Shown: positions 45,470 through 54,637 of the stretch, piece after piece
Numbering within the stretch: position 1 is the first letter of the stretch
How the letters are laid out: each line of letters opens with the position of its first letter
Source: JASGIT01 sp047601665
GTDB taxonomy: Bacteria > Pseudomonadota > Gammaproteobacteria > Burkholderiales > Burkholderiaceae_C
Direction of reading: 5' to 3'
NCBI GenBank assembly: GCA_047601665.1
Contig: JASGIT010000001.1
Coordinates: 2,790,001-2,854,000 of the forward strand
Length of the DNA stretch: 64,000 bases
Made by a program: the position numbers and the translations under genes
Notes under the pieces: model-generated
Told to the model about the DNA's origin: nothing
The model's database searches: none
The model's input: only the letters and a program-made list of their open reading frames with translations

Positions 45470-47131
45470 TCAATCCCGGCACAGGGCCTGCAAGGCCGAG
45501 AGCGTATCGGCCTGCTCGGCCGTCTTGTCGTCGCGCCAGCGCAGAATGCGCGGAAAACGCACCGCCACGCCGGACTTGTGGCGGGCCGAGCGGTTCACCG
45601 CTTCAAAGCCGATCTCGAACACCAGCGCCGGCGTCACCGAGCGCACCGGGCCGAAGCGCTCCACGGTATGGGTGCGTATCCATTTGTCGAGCTTCAGGAT
45701 TTCGGCATCGGTCAGCCCTGAATAGGCCTTGGCCACCGGCACCAATGCGCCGCTGTCGCTCCACACCGCGAAGGTGTAGTCGGTATGCAAGGTGCTGCGC
45801 CTACCGCTGCCGCTTTGCGCATAGATCAGCACCGCGTCTATCGTGAACGGGTCTGTCTTCCACTTCCACCAGTCGCCGCGCCGGCGGCCCTCCTGGTAGG
45901 CCGAAGCCAGCGCCTTGAGCATCAGGCCCTCCGCATGGCGGGCCGCCGACTGCCCTCGGATCTGCGCCAGCGTGTCCCAGTCGCCAAAGTCGATCACCGG
46001 CGACAGCGTCAGCAGCGGCGCCGTAGCCTGCACTTGGCCCAGCAGGTGCTCCAGCTCGGTTCTGCGCGCCGAAAGCTCCCGCGAGCGCCAATCCTGGCCA
46101 TCGCGTTCCAGCAGGTCGTAGAACAGTATGCGCACCGGCACCTCGGCCAGCAGGCGCGCAGACGGCTTGCGCTTTTGGATGCGCTTTTGCAGCGCGACGA
46201 AGGGGCGCGGCAGTTGCGCCGCCTCGTCCCAGGCGAGCAACTCGCCATCGAGCACCAGGCCCGCCGGCAACTGTGCCGCCTGCGCCTCCAGCTCGGGAAA
46301 GCGGCCATCGAGCCGCTCCTCGCCGCGCGACCACAGATAGGCCGCCTGGCCCTTGCGGCGCACCAGTTGCACCCGAATGCCGTCCCATTTCCATTCGGCC
46401 TGCCACAGCGCCGGCGCGCCCAGCGCCTCGACCTGGGCGGGCAGCGGCGAGGCCAGAAAGAAGGGGTAAGGCTTGTCCAGCACCTGCGCGGACAGCTGCG
46501 TGTCCATCAACGCTTCGTAGGCCTGCGGCGTAGGCTGCCATTCGCCCACCATGCGGTGCGCCATGTCGGCCGCGGGTACGCCGGCAAGCCGTGCCAGGCT
46601 GAGTTGCACCGTGCGCCGCGAGACCCCTACGCGCAGTGAGCCGGTCAAGAGCTTGTTGAAGACAAAGCGCGAAGCCGTGTCCAGCTGCAGCCACGCCGCC
46701 TGCACCGCGGCCTTGCGTACCTCGGGCGGCTCGGCGGCCAGCGGCAGCAGGAACCGCTCTATCCAGGCGTCCAGCGGCGTGCTGTTCTCGGGCACCTGCC
46801 ACGCCGTGCCGGCGCATACCGCAGGCCGCTGCCCGCCCTGCAGCGGCGCCACCAGCAGGGCCAGCGTTTCCGCCAGGTCGCCGACCTGGCGGTAGCTGTC
46901 TTCCACCAGCCACAGCGGCAGGCCGGTGAGCTCGCTCACCCAGGCGCGCAACTCGGTGGTCTTGGCAATGCGCTGGCGCCCTGCATTGACCTTGCCCCCC
47001 ACCAGCACATGGATCGCCCAGCTGGCCTCGGCGTTGCCCGCGCCGGCGAAATAGGCCAGCAGCGCAGCCTCGCGGGCCTTGCTGCCTGCGGCCTGGTCCA
47101 GTTCCATGTAGAGCGCGGTGAAGCGGTTCAT
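45470..47131 (-). CDS. ATP-dependent DNA ligase (repair-type, LigB/LigC-like)
   Basis: 553 residues. The N-terminal DNA-binding domain (about 1-215) is followed by the adenylation domain with nucleophile Lys248 in AEWKWDGIRVQL, motif III AGLVLDGELLAWD, motif IV AEGLMLKAL and motif V WWKWKTDPFTIDAVLI. A C-terminal OB domain ends near residue 540. It seals nicks using ATP, separate from the replicative NAD-dependent LigA. It overlaps the exonuclease gene by four bases. No Ku or polymerase domain is present, so this is not a LigD-type end-joining enzyme. Confidence 0.92.
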   Translation of the reverse strand: MNRFTALYMELDQAAGSKAREAALLAYFAGAGNAEASWAIHVLVGGKVNAGRQRIAKTTELRAWVSELTGLPLWLVEDSYRQVGDLAETLALLVAPLQGGQRPAVCAGTAWQVPENSTPLDAWIERFLLPLAAEPPEVRKAAVQAAWLQLDTASRFVFNKLLTGSLRVGVSRRTVQLSLARLAGVPAADMAHRMVGEWQPTPQAYEALMDTQLSAQVLDKPYPFFLASPLPAQVEALGAPALWQAEWKWDGIRVQLVRRKGQAAYLWSRGEERLDGRFPELEAQAAQLPAGLVLDGELLAWDEAAQLPRPFVALQKRIQKRKPSARLLAEVPVRILFYDLLERDGQDWRSRELSARRTELEHLLGQVQATAPLLTLSPVIDFGDWDTLAQIRGQSAARHAEGLMLKALASAYQEGRRRGDWWKWKTDPFTIDAVLIYAQSGSGRRSTLHTDYTFAVWSDSGALVPVAKAYSGLTDAEILKLDKWIRTHTVERFGPVRSVTPALVFEIGFEAVNRSARHKSGVAVRFPRILRWRDDKTAEQADTLSALQALCRD

Positions 47132-48183
47132 GCAGGCATCGCCCCCTGGCCGGCAGGCCTTTCACCATCGGCCTCGTCATCGCTCTCCTCATCGCTTTCG
47201 CCATAGGCGGTGCGCAGGCGCGCGGCCTGCAGGCCCAGTTCCTGCTCCAGGTAGGGAATCAGGGCGTCGGTGTTGCCATGGGTAGCCAGCACTCTGCGCG
47301 CGCCGCATTCGCGAATGGTACGGATCAGGGCATGCCAGTCCGCGTGGTCCGAGATCACAAAGCCGCGCTGCAGATTGCCGCGGCGCCGGTTGCCGCGCAA
47401 CTGCATCCAGCCCGAGGCCATGGCCTGCTCGAAGCTGCGAAAGCGCCGGGTCCAGGCCGAGTCCCGGGCCGACGGCGGAGCCAGCACCAGACGGCCGGAA
47501 AAATCGCTGTGCTCAGGCAGATCCATCACCAACTGCGTGGGCGCGAGCGCAATGCCTGCGCGGCGATATACCTCCACGCCGCGGGCCATCGCGCCGTGCA
47601 GCAGCACCGGCTGCTGCAGCCGGCCCGCAAGCTCGGCCAGGATCCGCTGGGCCTTGCCCAGGCTATAGGCATAGAGGATGGCGGCCTTGCCCTGCTGCGC
47701 GCACTGCGCGCGCCATGCCAGCACACGGCCCATCTCGTCGGCTGTCGCGGGCCAGGCATAGACCGGGAAGGCAAAGGTGGCCTCGCAGATGAAGACATCG
47801 CAGGACAGCACTTCGAAAGGCGCGCAGGTCGGGTCGTGCTGGCGCTTGAAGTCGCCGGTGAACACCCAGACCTCGCTCCCGCGTTGCACACGCACCTGGG
47901 CCGAGCCCAGGATATGGCCGGCGGGGTGCAACGACACGGTCACCGCGCCAAAGCGGCGCTGCTCGCCATAGGCCAGCGTGCGGATGTCCTGCTCGCCCAG
48001 GCGCCAGCGCAGGATTTCCGTGCTGGCCGCGGCGCACCAGTACTCGCCCATGCCGGCATGGGCATGGTCGCCATGGCCGTGGGTCACGAAGCTGCGGTGC
48101 ACCGGCTTCCAGGCATCGATATAGAAATCGCCCGCCTCGCAATACAGCCCCCGCTCGGTCAACACCACCAGATCGCTCAACAC
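47128..48183 (-). CDS. Ligase-associated DNA exonuclease (metallo-beta-lactamase/beta-CASP)
   Basis: About 351 residues. The MBL metal motif is SFVTHGHGDHAHAGMGEYW, followed by LHPAGHILGSAQVRV, VFTGDFKRQHDP and FVISDHADWHAL, typical of the SNM1-like exonucleases in this gene set. Its tail is acidic (GESDEESDDEADGE). The start is uncertain. AAGGAGG at about 48186-48192 points to GTG 48183 or TTG 48180, while a GTG at 48213 gives ten more residues. First gene of the repair operon. Confidence 0.88.
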   Translation of the reverse strand: MLSDLVVLTERGLYCEAGDFYIDAWKPVHRSFVTHGHGDHAHAGMGEYWCAAASTEILRWRLGEQDIRTLAYGEQRRFGAVTVSLHPAGHILGSAQVRVQRGSEVWVFTGDFKRQHDPTCAPFEVLSCDVFICEATFAFPVYAWPATADEMGRVLAWRAQCAQQGKAAILYAYSLGKAQRILAELAGRLQQPVLLHGAMARGVEVYRRAGIALAPTQLVMDLPEHSDFSGRLVLAPPSARDSAWTRRFRSFEQAMASGWMQLRGNRRRGNLQRGFVISDHADWHALIRTIRECGARRVLATHGNTDALIPYLEQELGLQAARLRTAYGESDEESDDEADGERPAGQGAMPA

Positions 48184-48378
48184 GGCCTCCTTGATGAAAC
48201 CCAAGACTCGCACAGCCGGCGATCAACTCCAGTAGGCAAAAGCCGCAACTGCACTGGAGACTGCCGGCAGTCCAGGGATGACGCTCCCGCGCTGTATTCA
48301 CTCACCCGATCACTTCACGAACTCCTACATGGCCCGGCCCGTCCCGCGCAGACCATCTGGCCTGCAAAGGAGAATTTC

Positions 48379-49398
48379 ATGATCACTACTGTCTATGAGC
48401 CCGGCGCTGCCGGCGACGCAACCGCAAGAGCACTCAGCCCGAGCGGCGTATCCTGGGCCGCGATCCTGGCCGGAGCACTGGCAGCCGGCGTGCTTTCACT
48501 GCTGCTTTTCATGCTGGGCGTGGGCCTGGGCCTGTCGTCGGTATCGGTCTGGTCCGGCAAGGGGGCGGACGGCGCAGCCATTGGCTGGGGCGCGATCGCC
48601 TGGCTGGCCGTCACCCAACTGGCATCGGCCGCGGTGGGTGGCTATCTGGCCGGGCGCCTGCGCACCAAGTGGCAGGGCGTGCACACCGATGAAGTCTATT
48701 TCAGGGATACTGCCCACGGTTTTCTGGCCTGGGCACTGGCCACCATAGGCATGGTGGTGCTGGCGGGCACCGTGCTGGGCTCGGCCATCTCGGGCACTGG
48801 CAAAGCCGCGGCCACCACCGCCTCGGGTGGGGCCCAGGTCATTGGCAGCGTCGCAGGTGCGGCAGGCAATGTGGCCGGCGGCGCCGCTTCTGCCGCCATG
48901 GGCGCAGCCGTCTCGGGCAATGCCGAGGGCGAAGGCGGCGACCTGCAGTACTGGATCGGCAGCCTGCTGCGCAACGGCGGCCCCAACGAGCAGCAAAAGC
49001 AGCAGCTCCAGGACGGTGTGCAGCAGGCTACCCGCAAGGCACGTTCTGCCGCCGAGGATGCCAAGGAAGTCGGCGTGATCTTTGCGCACTCGCTGCAAGC
49101 GGGCAAGCTGTCCGATGAAGACGCCGACTATGTGGCCCAGTTGGTGGCGCAGCACAGCGGCATGACGGCCGAACAGGCCCGGCAAAAGACGCAACAGGCC
49201 TTCGAGCAAGTGCGGCAGCAGATCGACAAGGCCAAGCAAAGCGCACAGCAGATGAAGCAAGAGGCCAAGCAGGCCGCAGAAGAGGCGCGCAAGGCCACGG
49301 CCTACTCACTGCTGTGGATGTTCGTGGTGCTGCTGATAGGCGCCTTCGTGGGCAGCCTATCCGCCACCTTTGGGGGCCGCTTGCGCGACAAGTGCTGA
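48379..49398 (+). CDS. Membrane protein with three N-terminal helices and a coiled-coil stalk
   Basis: 339 residues, start at 48379 with AAAGGAG upstream; the long frame before it is only a shadow of the repair operon. Helices are at about 30-55 (AAILAGALAAGVLSLLLFML), 75-98 and 115-140. A Gly/Ala-rich linker and a Gln/Lys/Ala-rich coiled coil (about 200-310, for example QQIDKAKQSAQQMKQEAKQA) follow. A last helix (SLLWMFVVLLIGAFVGSLSA) is near the C-terminus. No enzyme motif is seen. It may be a stress or envelope protein, by proximity to CsbD and PRC-barrel genes further on. Family not recognised. Confidence 0.7.
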   Translation: MITTVYEPGAAGDATARALSPSGVSWAAILAGALAAGVLSLLLFMLGVGLGLSSVSVWSGKGADGAAIGWGAIAWLAVTQLASAAVGGYLAGRLRTKWQGVHTDEVYFRDTAHGFLAWALATIGMVVLAGTVLGSAISGTGKAAATTASGGAQVIGSVAGAAGNVAGGAASAAMGAAVSGNAEGEGGDLQYWIGSLLRNGGPNEQQKQQLQDGVQQATRKARSAAEDAKEVGVIFAHSLQAGKLSDEDADYVAQLVAQHSGMTAEQARQKTQQAFEQVRQQIDKAKQSAQQMKQEAKQAAEEARKATAYSLLWMFVVLLIGAFVGSLSATFGGRLRDKC

Positions 49399-49447
49399 GC
49401 GCCAGCCTTTCCCCAACCCATCTAATCTATTAACCCAAGGAAACAAC

Positions 49448-49522
49448 ATGCGATCGATACTTTTGTGGCTGCTGGGCGTGCCCATTCCTATCATCATCCT
49501 GATTGCCCTGTTCTTCCATTGA
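49448..49522 (+). CDS. 24-residue membrane peptide
   Basis: A very short gene: MRSILLWLLGVPIPIIILIA followed by LFFH and TGA, with AAGGA nine bases upstream of the ATG. It is a single hydrophobic helix with a Pro-Ile-Pro kink. I recall near-identical short peptides (ILLWLLGVPIPIIILIALF) in many proteobacteria, usually unannotated. It begins 50 bases after the coiled-coil membrane protein on the same strand. Confidence 0.6.
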   Translation: MRSILLWLLGVPIPIIILIALFFH

Positions 49523-49613
49523 ACTGGCCGCAATGCCCCCTGGGTCTGCGACTCCAGTACGTGCAGTGCCGCCAGCCCCATGGGGTGCAATACACCGTTG
49601 CCGAGGAGGCTTT

Positions 49614-49865
49614 ATGAGCAAGACCCGCCAACCCCCATCCCATACACCCGAGACACGGGTGAGCACCACCACCAAGCAGCGGCCTGGTGACCCGGGGGAG
49701 AACGCCAAGCTGCCGCACGAACGGGACCAATCCACCGACGTGGCCGATGGAGCCAAGCATCCGGAAATGCAACAGGCCTACGAGGATGTGAAGCGGGGCC
49801 TGGCCGACACCGATGCCCGTGGCAAGGATGGCCGGCCGCTCGGCCAGAAGAAGCCGGCACTCTGA
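49614..49865 (+). CDS. Hypothetical polar protein, 83 residues
   Basis: Start at 49614 with GAGGAGG upstream. The whole protein is polar and probably disordered (TRVSTTTKQRPGDPGENAKL, then RDQSTDVADGAKHPEMQQAY). It has no hydrophobic core. Same strand as the two membrane genes before it, 91 bases after the small peptide, so possibly one transcript. Function unknown. Confidence 0.6.
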   Translation: MSKTRQPPSHTPETRVSTTTKQRPGDPGENAKLPHERDQSTDVADGAKHPEMQQAYEDVKRGLADTDARGKDGRPLGQKKPAL

Positions 49866-49984
49866 ACCTCAACCGCCGGGGCGAGCGTTGGTCAATCGGC
49901 AGTGGCACCGACAACAGCCGGTGGGGCTATGCCGCCAACTCGGAACGTTGGGTGTGCGCGGGCAATAGGACGGGACAAGCTCGC

Positions 49985-50093
49985 GTACGTCTAAATCCTT
50001 GGCCGCCTGCGCCGCGCTCACCCCGCGCTCCGTGACCATCCGGACCGCTTGGAGCTTGTACTCTCGGCTGCACGATCTTCTGACTCTCTCCAT
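49985..50093 (-). pseudogene. IS3-family OrfA, N-terminal fragment
   Basis: Reads MERVRRSCSREYKLQAVRMV and then TERGVSAAQAAKDLDV, the first helix-turn-helix of IS3-group OrfA proteins. Homology then stops where the leucine zipper should begin, and the rest of the frame to 49869 is unrelated. No OrfB, no intact inverted repeats. A dead end of an insertion sequence sitting just upstream of the hybrid kinase promoter. Confidence 0.6.
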
Positions 50094-50183
50094 AAGCCTC
50101 TCCCGGTTTCATCTCGCACCTTAACAAGGTGACATCCAAGCCGGCAGCAGCCCACTCGGCCACTGACGCCTTGCGCAGGTGAG

Positions 50184-50212
50184 TTGAGTTATGCTTAGGA
50201 GAATTTCATATT
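50184..50212 (+). promoter_or_regulatory. Possible sigma-70 promoter of the hybrid kinase gene
   Basis: TTGAGT (50184-50189) and CATATT (50207-50212) are separated by 17 bases in an AT-rich stretch, 67 bases before the kinase ATG. It fits a sigma-70 promoter by inspection only. Confidence 0.35.
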
Positions 50213-50278
50213 GTGCAAAAGTATCGTGACAATCCAAGGTATTTTTAGGCCACATGGATTGCGGCAGACGACACAAAC

Positions 50279-53200
50279 ATGGCCATAACACGTGGCCTAA
50301 TTTTTAAGCTCCCGATGCCTTTTCATTTATCTGCGCAGATACGCAATCGTTTTGCCCTGCCTTTACCGATTTTGCTGGGGTTCATTGCCGCTGCCGTGGC
50401 TACTCTGGTCATAGCTATCGTCAATGTCCGCTCATCGAGCATACGTACACAGGCTGTGGCAAGCATGGACAACATGACAAATGCCATGCGGCAGTTGAAC
50501 GAATTTACCGTATCGCTCAAGGATGCGGAAACTGGGCAGCGGGGTTTTCTGTTGACCGGAGATGGTGCTTATCTCCTGCCTTACCGGCGTGCCCTTGACG
50601 TTTTGGAGGCACAACTGCACGGTTTGGCGGTCAGTAATGCCAACGACCCCACTCGTCAACAACTGGTACGTGAAATCGATACTTTGGCTCACCAGAAGCT
50701 GAACGAGTTGCAGAACACCATCAATCTGCGGCAAGCGGACAAGATGGACGAGGCGATGGCAGTGGTTCGCACGGACAGAGGCAAAAATGCGATGGATCGA
50801 CTCAATGATTTGGTCGCAAGCTTGTATCGACTCCAGAGCCAGGAATTAGCACAACGCCGGCGCTCCTGGGAAGATGCCTCCACCACCTCCACCTACTATT
50901 CTTGGATAGGTTCCTTAGTATTGCTGGTGCTGGTGCTGTCATCCGCAGCGCTAACGGCGCGTGAGTATCGGCGCAAGGCCCGCCAAAACTGGGTGGCACA
51001 AGGGTTATCCGGTCTGGGGCAGTGCCTGCAGGGCGGGCACCGTCTAGAAGAAATCGGCAAGCGTGCATTGGAGTATCTAGCAGGTTATCTCGGCGCGAGA
51101 GTCGGGGCAGGCTATGCCTTGGACGAGACAGGGGCGAGCTACCAACTGTTTGGCAGCTATGCCTTGCCGAAAGAAATGGCAGATGCTCAGTTCCAAGCAG
51201 GTCAGGGTCTGGCGGGGCAGGTTGCGAGCTCTGGTCAGATGCTCAAGGTGGACGGCCTTGGTGAAGAGTATCTGGGGATCCAATCCAGCACAGGACAAAC
51301 CCTGCCGGTCGAACTGCTGATTGCACCGGCTGTAGAAAACGGCAAGGTGTACGGGGTGATCGAACTCGGATTCCTGCGTCTGACGACGGAATCGGAGGTA
51401 GAACTGCTTCAAGGCGCATCCACCATGCTGGCGATAGCCATCCGCTCGGCGATCGACCGCTCGCGGCTGGAGAGTTTGCTGGAGGAAACCCGGCGGCAGT
51501 CTGAGGAACTGTTAGTGCAGCAGGAGGAGATGCGGGTCAGCAATGAGGAACTGGAGCAGCAAAGCCAGGCCCTGCAGCGCTCGCAGACACTGATGGAGCA
51601 GCAGCAGCAGGAACTGGAGCAGACCAATGCCCACCTGGAAGAGCAGACGCACAGATTGGAACACCAGCGTGAGCAATTGCTGCGCGCTCAGGACGCATTG
51701 ACCGACAAGGCGCGGGAACTTGAGATGGCCAGCCGCTACAAGAGCGAATTCCTCGCCAATATGAGCCATGAACTGCGCACGCCGCTCAACTCCACCCTGA
51801 TTCTGGCGAAGCTGCTGTCGGACAACAAGGTAGGCAATCTGACGGCCGATCAAATCAAGTACGCGCAGACCATCCATGCTGCTGGATCCGACCTGCTGGC
51901 GCTCATCAACGACATTCTTGACCTGTCCAAGATCGAAGCGGGCCAAGCCACGGTCACGATGGAGCCGGTCAATGTGGCCGTCGCCGTGCAAGCGTTGATG
52001 GAACCCTTGCGTCCGCAGGCGCAGCACAAGGGCGTGGAACTGTCATGGCATATTGATCCGGGCGTGCCGGCGCTCATGCAGAGCGATGGGTTGCGGCTGG
52101 GGCAGATTCTGAAGAATCTGCTGTCAAACGCGATCAAGTTCACTGACCACGGCAGCGTGGATCTGCTGGTGTCGAGTCCTGCGCCGGAGACCTTGGCCTT
52201 TGAGGTGCGGGATACGGGCATTGGCATTCCTAAGCACCAGCAACAATTGATCTTCGAGGCCTTTCGCCAAGCAGACGGAAGTACGCACCGCAAATATGGC
52301 GGCACCGGGCTGGGGCTGACAATTGCGCGCGACTTGGCCCGGCTTTTGGGCGGCGAGATTGCGGTGCACAGTACGCCGGGCCAAGGCAGCGTTTTCACCT
52401 TCACCATGCCACTGGCTCAGACGCCTCGAGCCATGCACCAGCAAGTGCCGCCAACTGCCGCGCCTGTGTCGGAGGCCGTGCAGGCAACCGCCGTTGCCGC
52501 TCCGATGCCAGCGGTTGTGCCGGTCGGCCACGAGCGGCATATCCTCATCATCGAGGATGACGAACGGTTTGCCGATATCCTGCAGGAACTGGCTCAGGAA
52601 ATGGGCTTCAGTTGCCAGGTGGCCCGCAATGCGGCCGATGGACTTGTTGCCGCGGCACATTGCCTGCCCAAGGCCATTGTGCTTGACATCAATCTGCCTG
52701 ATTTCTCGGGGTTGGGCGTGCTGGACCAGCTCAAGCGCAATCCGGCGACTCGGCATATTCCGGTGCATATCGTCTCGGTAGCCGACTACTCCCAAGAGGC
52801 CCTGGGGCGGGGCGCCGTGGGCTATGCGCTCAAGCCGATTGAGCGCGAAGAATTAGCCCTGGCTCTGCAGCGGCTGGAAGCCAAGTTCACCCAGAACTTG
52901 CACCGCGTGTTGGTCGTGGAAGACGATGAACTCCAGCGCGAGAGCGTGCGCAGTCTGCTGAGCAGTGGTGAAGTGGAGGTTGTCTGCGCCGCTACGGCGG
53001 CAGCAGCTCTGGAGCATCTGGGTCAAGATACCTACGACTGCATGATCATGGACTTGAGCCTGCCGGACATGAATGGCTTCGAACTGCTGCAGTTGATGTC
53101 CGAGCAGGATGGTGTCTCGTTCCCTCCGGTCATCGTCTATACGGGCCGTGCGCTGTCGCGTGACGAGGAAATGCGTCTGCGGCGGTTTTCCCATTCCATC

Positions 53201-53707
53201 ATCATCAAGGATGCCCGTTCGCCCGAGCGGCTGCTCGACGAAGTCACGCTATTTCTGCACCAGGTCGAGTCCAGGCTCACGCCCGAGCACCGGCAGATGC
53301 TGCAGCAGGCGCGCAACCGCGAGGCGGCGCTCGAGGGACGCACCGTGCTCGTGGTAGAAGATGACGTGCGCAATGTCTTTGCGCTTTCCAGCATTCTGGA
53401 GCCCACCGGCATCACGGTGGAGATCGCCCGCAACGGACGTGAAGCACTCGATGCCTTGAACCGCATGGATGCGGCAATCGATTTGGTGCTGATGGACATC
53501 ATGATGCCCGAAATGGACGGGTATGCGGCTATGCGCGAGATCAGGAGCCAGCCGCAATGGCGGCGTCTGCCCATTATTGCGCTGACTGCCAAGGCGATGA
53601 AGGACGATCAGGAGAAGTGCTTGGCTGCGGGCGCAAATGACTATATTGCCAAGCCGCTCGATGTGGAGAAGCTGCTGTCTCTGGTGCGGGTATGGATGCC
53701 TAAATAG
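50279..53707 (+). CDS. Hybrid sensor histidine kinase: CHASE3-GAF-HisKA-HATPase with three receivers
   Basis: 1142 residues. Membrane helix about 28-48, CHASE3 sensor about 55-200 (LKDAETGQRGFLLTGDGAYL), second helix about 208-230. A GAF domain spans about 250-395, then a coiled coil about 395-490 rich in Gln/Glu. HisKA follows with His497 (NMSHELRTPLN), then an HATPase with GGTGLGLTIARDLARLLGG. Three receiver domains have phospho-acceptors Asp803, Asp925 and Asp1073. It senses an unknown envelope signal. It lies three bases upstream of cheR, so the operon likely couples phosphorelay with methylation. The start at 50279 lacks a clear ribosome-binding site; an ATG 12 codons later is possible. 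Confidence 0.88.
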   Translation: MAITRGLIFKLPMPFHLSAQIRNRFALPLPILLGFIAAAVATLVIAIVNVRSSSIRTQAVASMDNMTNAMRQLNEFTVSLKDAETGQRGFLLTGDGAYLLPYRRALDVLEAQLHGLAVSNANDPTRQQLVREIDTLAHQKLNELQNTINLRQADKMDEAMAVVRTDRGKNAMDRLNDLVASLYRLQSQELAQRRRSWEDASTTSTYYSWIGSLVLLVLVLSSAALTAREYRRKARQNWVAQGLSGLGQCLQGGHRLEEIGKRALEYLAGYLGARVGAGYALDETGASYQLFGSYALPKEMADAQFQAGQGLAGQVASSGQMLKVDGLGEEYLGIQSSTGQTLPVELLIAPAVENGKVYGVIELGFLRLTTESEVELLQGASTMLAIAIRSAIDRSRLESLLEETRRQSEELLVQQEEMRVSNEELEQQSQALQRSQTLMEQQQQELEQTNAHLEEQTHRLEHQREQLLRAQDALTDKARELEMASRYKSEFLANMSHELRTPLNSTLILAKLLSDNKVGNLTADQIKYAQTIHAAGSDLLALINDILDLSKIEAGQATVTMEPVNVAVAVQALMEPLRPQAQHKGVELSWHIDPGVPALMQSDGLRLGQILKNLLSNAIKFTDHGSVDLLVSSPAPETLAFEVRDTGIGIPKHQQQLIFEAFRQADGSTHRKYGGTGLGLTIARDLARLLGGEIAVHSTPGQGSVFTFTMPLAQTPRAMHQQVPPTAAPVSEAVQATAVAAPMPAVVPVGHERHILIIEDDERFADILQELAQEMGFSCQVARNAADGLVAAAHCLPKAIVLDINLPDFSGLGVLDQLKRNPATRHIPVHIVSVADYSQEALGRGAVGYALKPIEREELALALQRLEAKFTQNLHRVLVVEDDELQRESVRSLLSSGEVEVVCAATAAAALEHLGQDTYDCMIMDLSLPDMNGFELLQLMSEQDGVSFPPVIVYTGRALSRDEEMRLRRFSHSIIIKDARSPERLLDEVTLFLHQVESRLTPEHRQMLQQARNREAALEGRTVLVVEDDVRNVFALSSILEPTGITVEIARNGREALDALNRMDAAIDLVLMDIMMPEMDGYAAMREIRSQPQWRRLPIIALTAKAMKDDQEKCLAAGANDYIAKPLDVEKLLSLVRVWMPK

Positions 53708-53709
53708 CC

Positions 53710-54549
53710 ATGCCCCATCGCAAAAAGGCCCAGATTGCAGAGATCGAGCAGCGACTGCTGCTGGACGGCATCTACTATCGCTACCATTATGATTTTCGTG
53801 GCTATGCGCAGACATCGATCAAGCGCAGCCTGCAGGCTGCGCTGGTGTCATTCGACTGCAAAACCATTTCCCAGTTGCAGGATCGGGTTCTGCACGATCC
53901 AACGGCATTCTCGGAATTGCTGGGCTACCTCACCGTCCAGGTCAGCGAACTGTTCCGTGATCCAGAATATTTTCTGGCATTGCGCACCGAAGTCATCCCG
54001 CTGCTGCGCACCTATCCGTCGCTCAAGATCTGGGTGGCCGGCTGCAGTACCGGGGAAGAGGTGTACTCGATGGCCATCCTGCTGCATGAAGAAGGGCTGC
54101 TGGAGCGTAGCCTGATCTATGCAACCGACATCAACCCTCAGGCGCTGCGCATGGCGGAGCAAGGCATATTCGATATCGACCGCCTTGGTAAATTTTCGGT
54201 GCAATATCTTCGGGCGGGGGGGGCGCAGTCACTGTCCAACTACTATACGGCGCGCTATGGCCATGTGGTGTTTGACAAGGATCTGCGGCGCAATGTGGTT
54301 TTTGCCGACCATAGCCTGGCAACTGACAGTGTTTTTGCGGAGGTGCACCTGATTTCCTGCCGCAATGTGCTGATCTATTTTGATGCTGAACTGCAAAACC
54401 GTGCGCTGGAGCTGTTTGGCCAGTCGCTGTGCCATCGGGGTTTTCTGGGGCTCGGCGCCAAGGAGTCGCTGCGATTTTCAAAACATTCCGATCTTTTTGA
54501 GGACGTTGCGTACAAAGAGAAGATATATAGAAAAAAACCAGGATTATGA
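53710..54549 (+). CDS. CheR-type protein-glutamate O-methyltransferase
   Basis: 279 residues. The N-terminal helical domain is followed by QVSELFRDPEYFLAL, SAM-binding motif LKIWVAGCSTGEEVYSMAIL, IYATDINPQALRMAEQGIFD and EVHLISCRNVLIYFD. It methylates glutamates on chemoreceptor-like proteins or sensors. It is not beside flagellar chemotaxis genes. In related operons a CheB methylesterase gene follows, but none is present here. Start at 53710, two bases after the kinase stop. Confidence 0.88.
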   Translation: MPHRKKAQIAEIEQRLLLDGIYYRYHYDFRGYAQTSIKRSLQAALVSFDCKTISQLQDRVLHDPTAFSELLGYLTVQVSELFRDPEYFLALRTEVIPLLRTYPSLKIWVAGCSTGEEVYSMAILLHEEGLLERSLIYATDINPQALRMAEQGIFDIDRLGKFSVQYLRAGGAQSLSNYYTARYGHVVFDKDLRRNVVFADHSLATDSVFAEVHLISCRNVLIYFDAELQNRALELFGQSLCHRGFLGLGAKESLRFSKHSDLFEDVAYKEKIYRKKPGL

Positions 54550-54579
54550 TCTGGTAGCAATCGACTGCGTACGACCCAT

Positions 54580-54620
54580 CCGTATGCGGCGCCCATAGCC
54601 TGGCATACGGCCATTTTATT
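54580..54620 (+). terminator. Possible weak terminator between cheR and the REC-kinase gene
   Basis: CCGTATGC (54580-54587) pairs with GCATACGG (54603-54610) across a 15-base loop and is followed by CCATTTTATTTT. The large loop and interrupted T-run make it weak, so it may only lower downstream expression. Confidence 0.4.
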
Positions 54621-54637
54621 TTCTGCGGTTTTATTTT

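Noticed and set aside
45470..47131. LigD-type non-homologous end-joining ligase
   Set aside because: There is no polymerase or 3'-phosphoesterase domain and no Ku gene; the neighbours match the ligase-associated repair operon instead.
47278..48378. Long N-terminal extension of the coiled-coil membrane protein
   Set aside because: The extension is antisense to the repair exonuclease, and AAAGGAG fixes the start at 48379.
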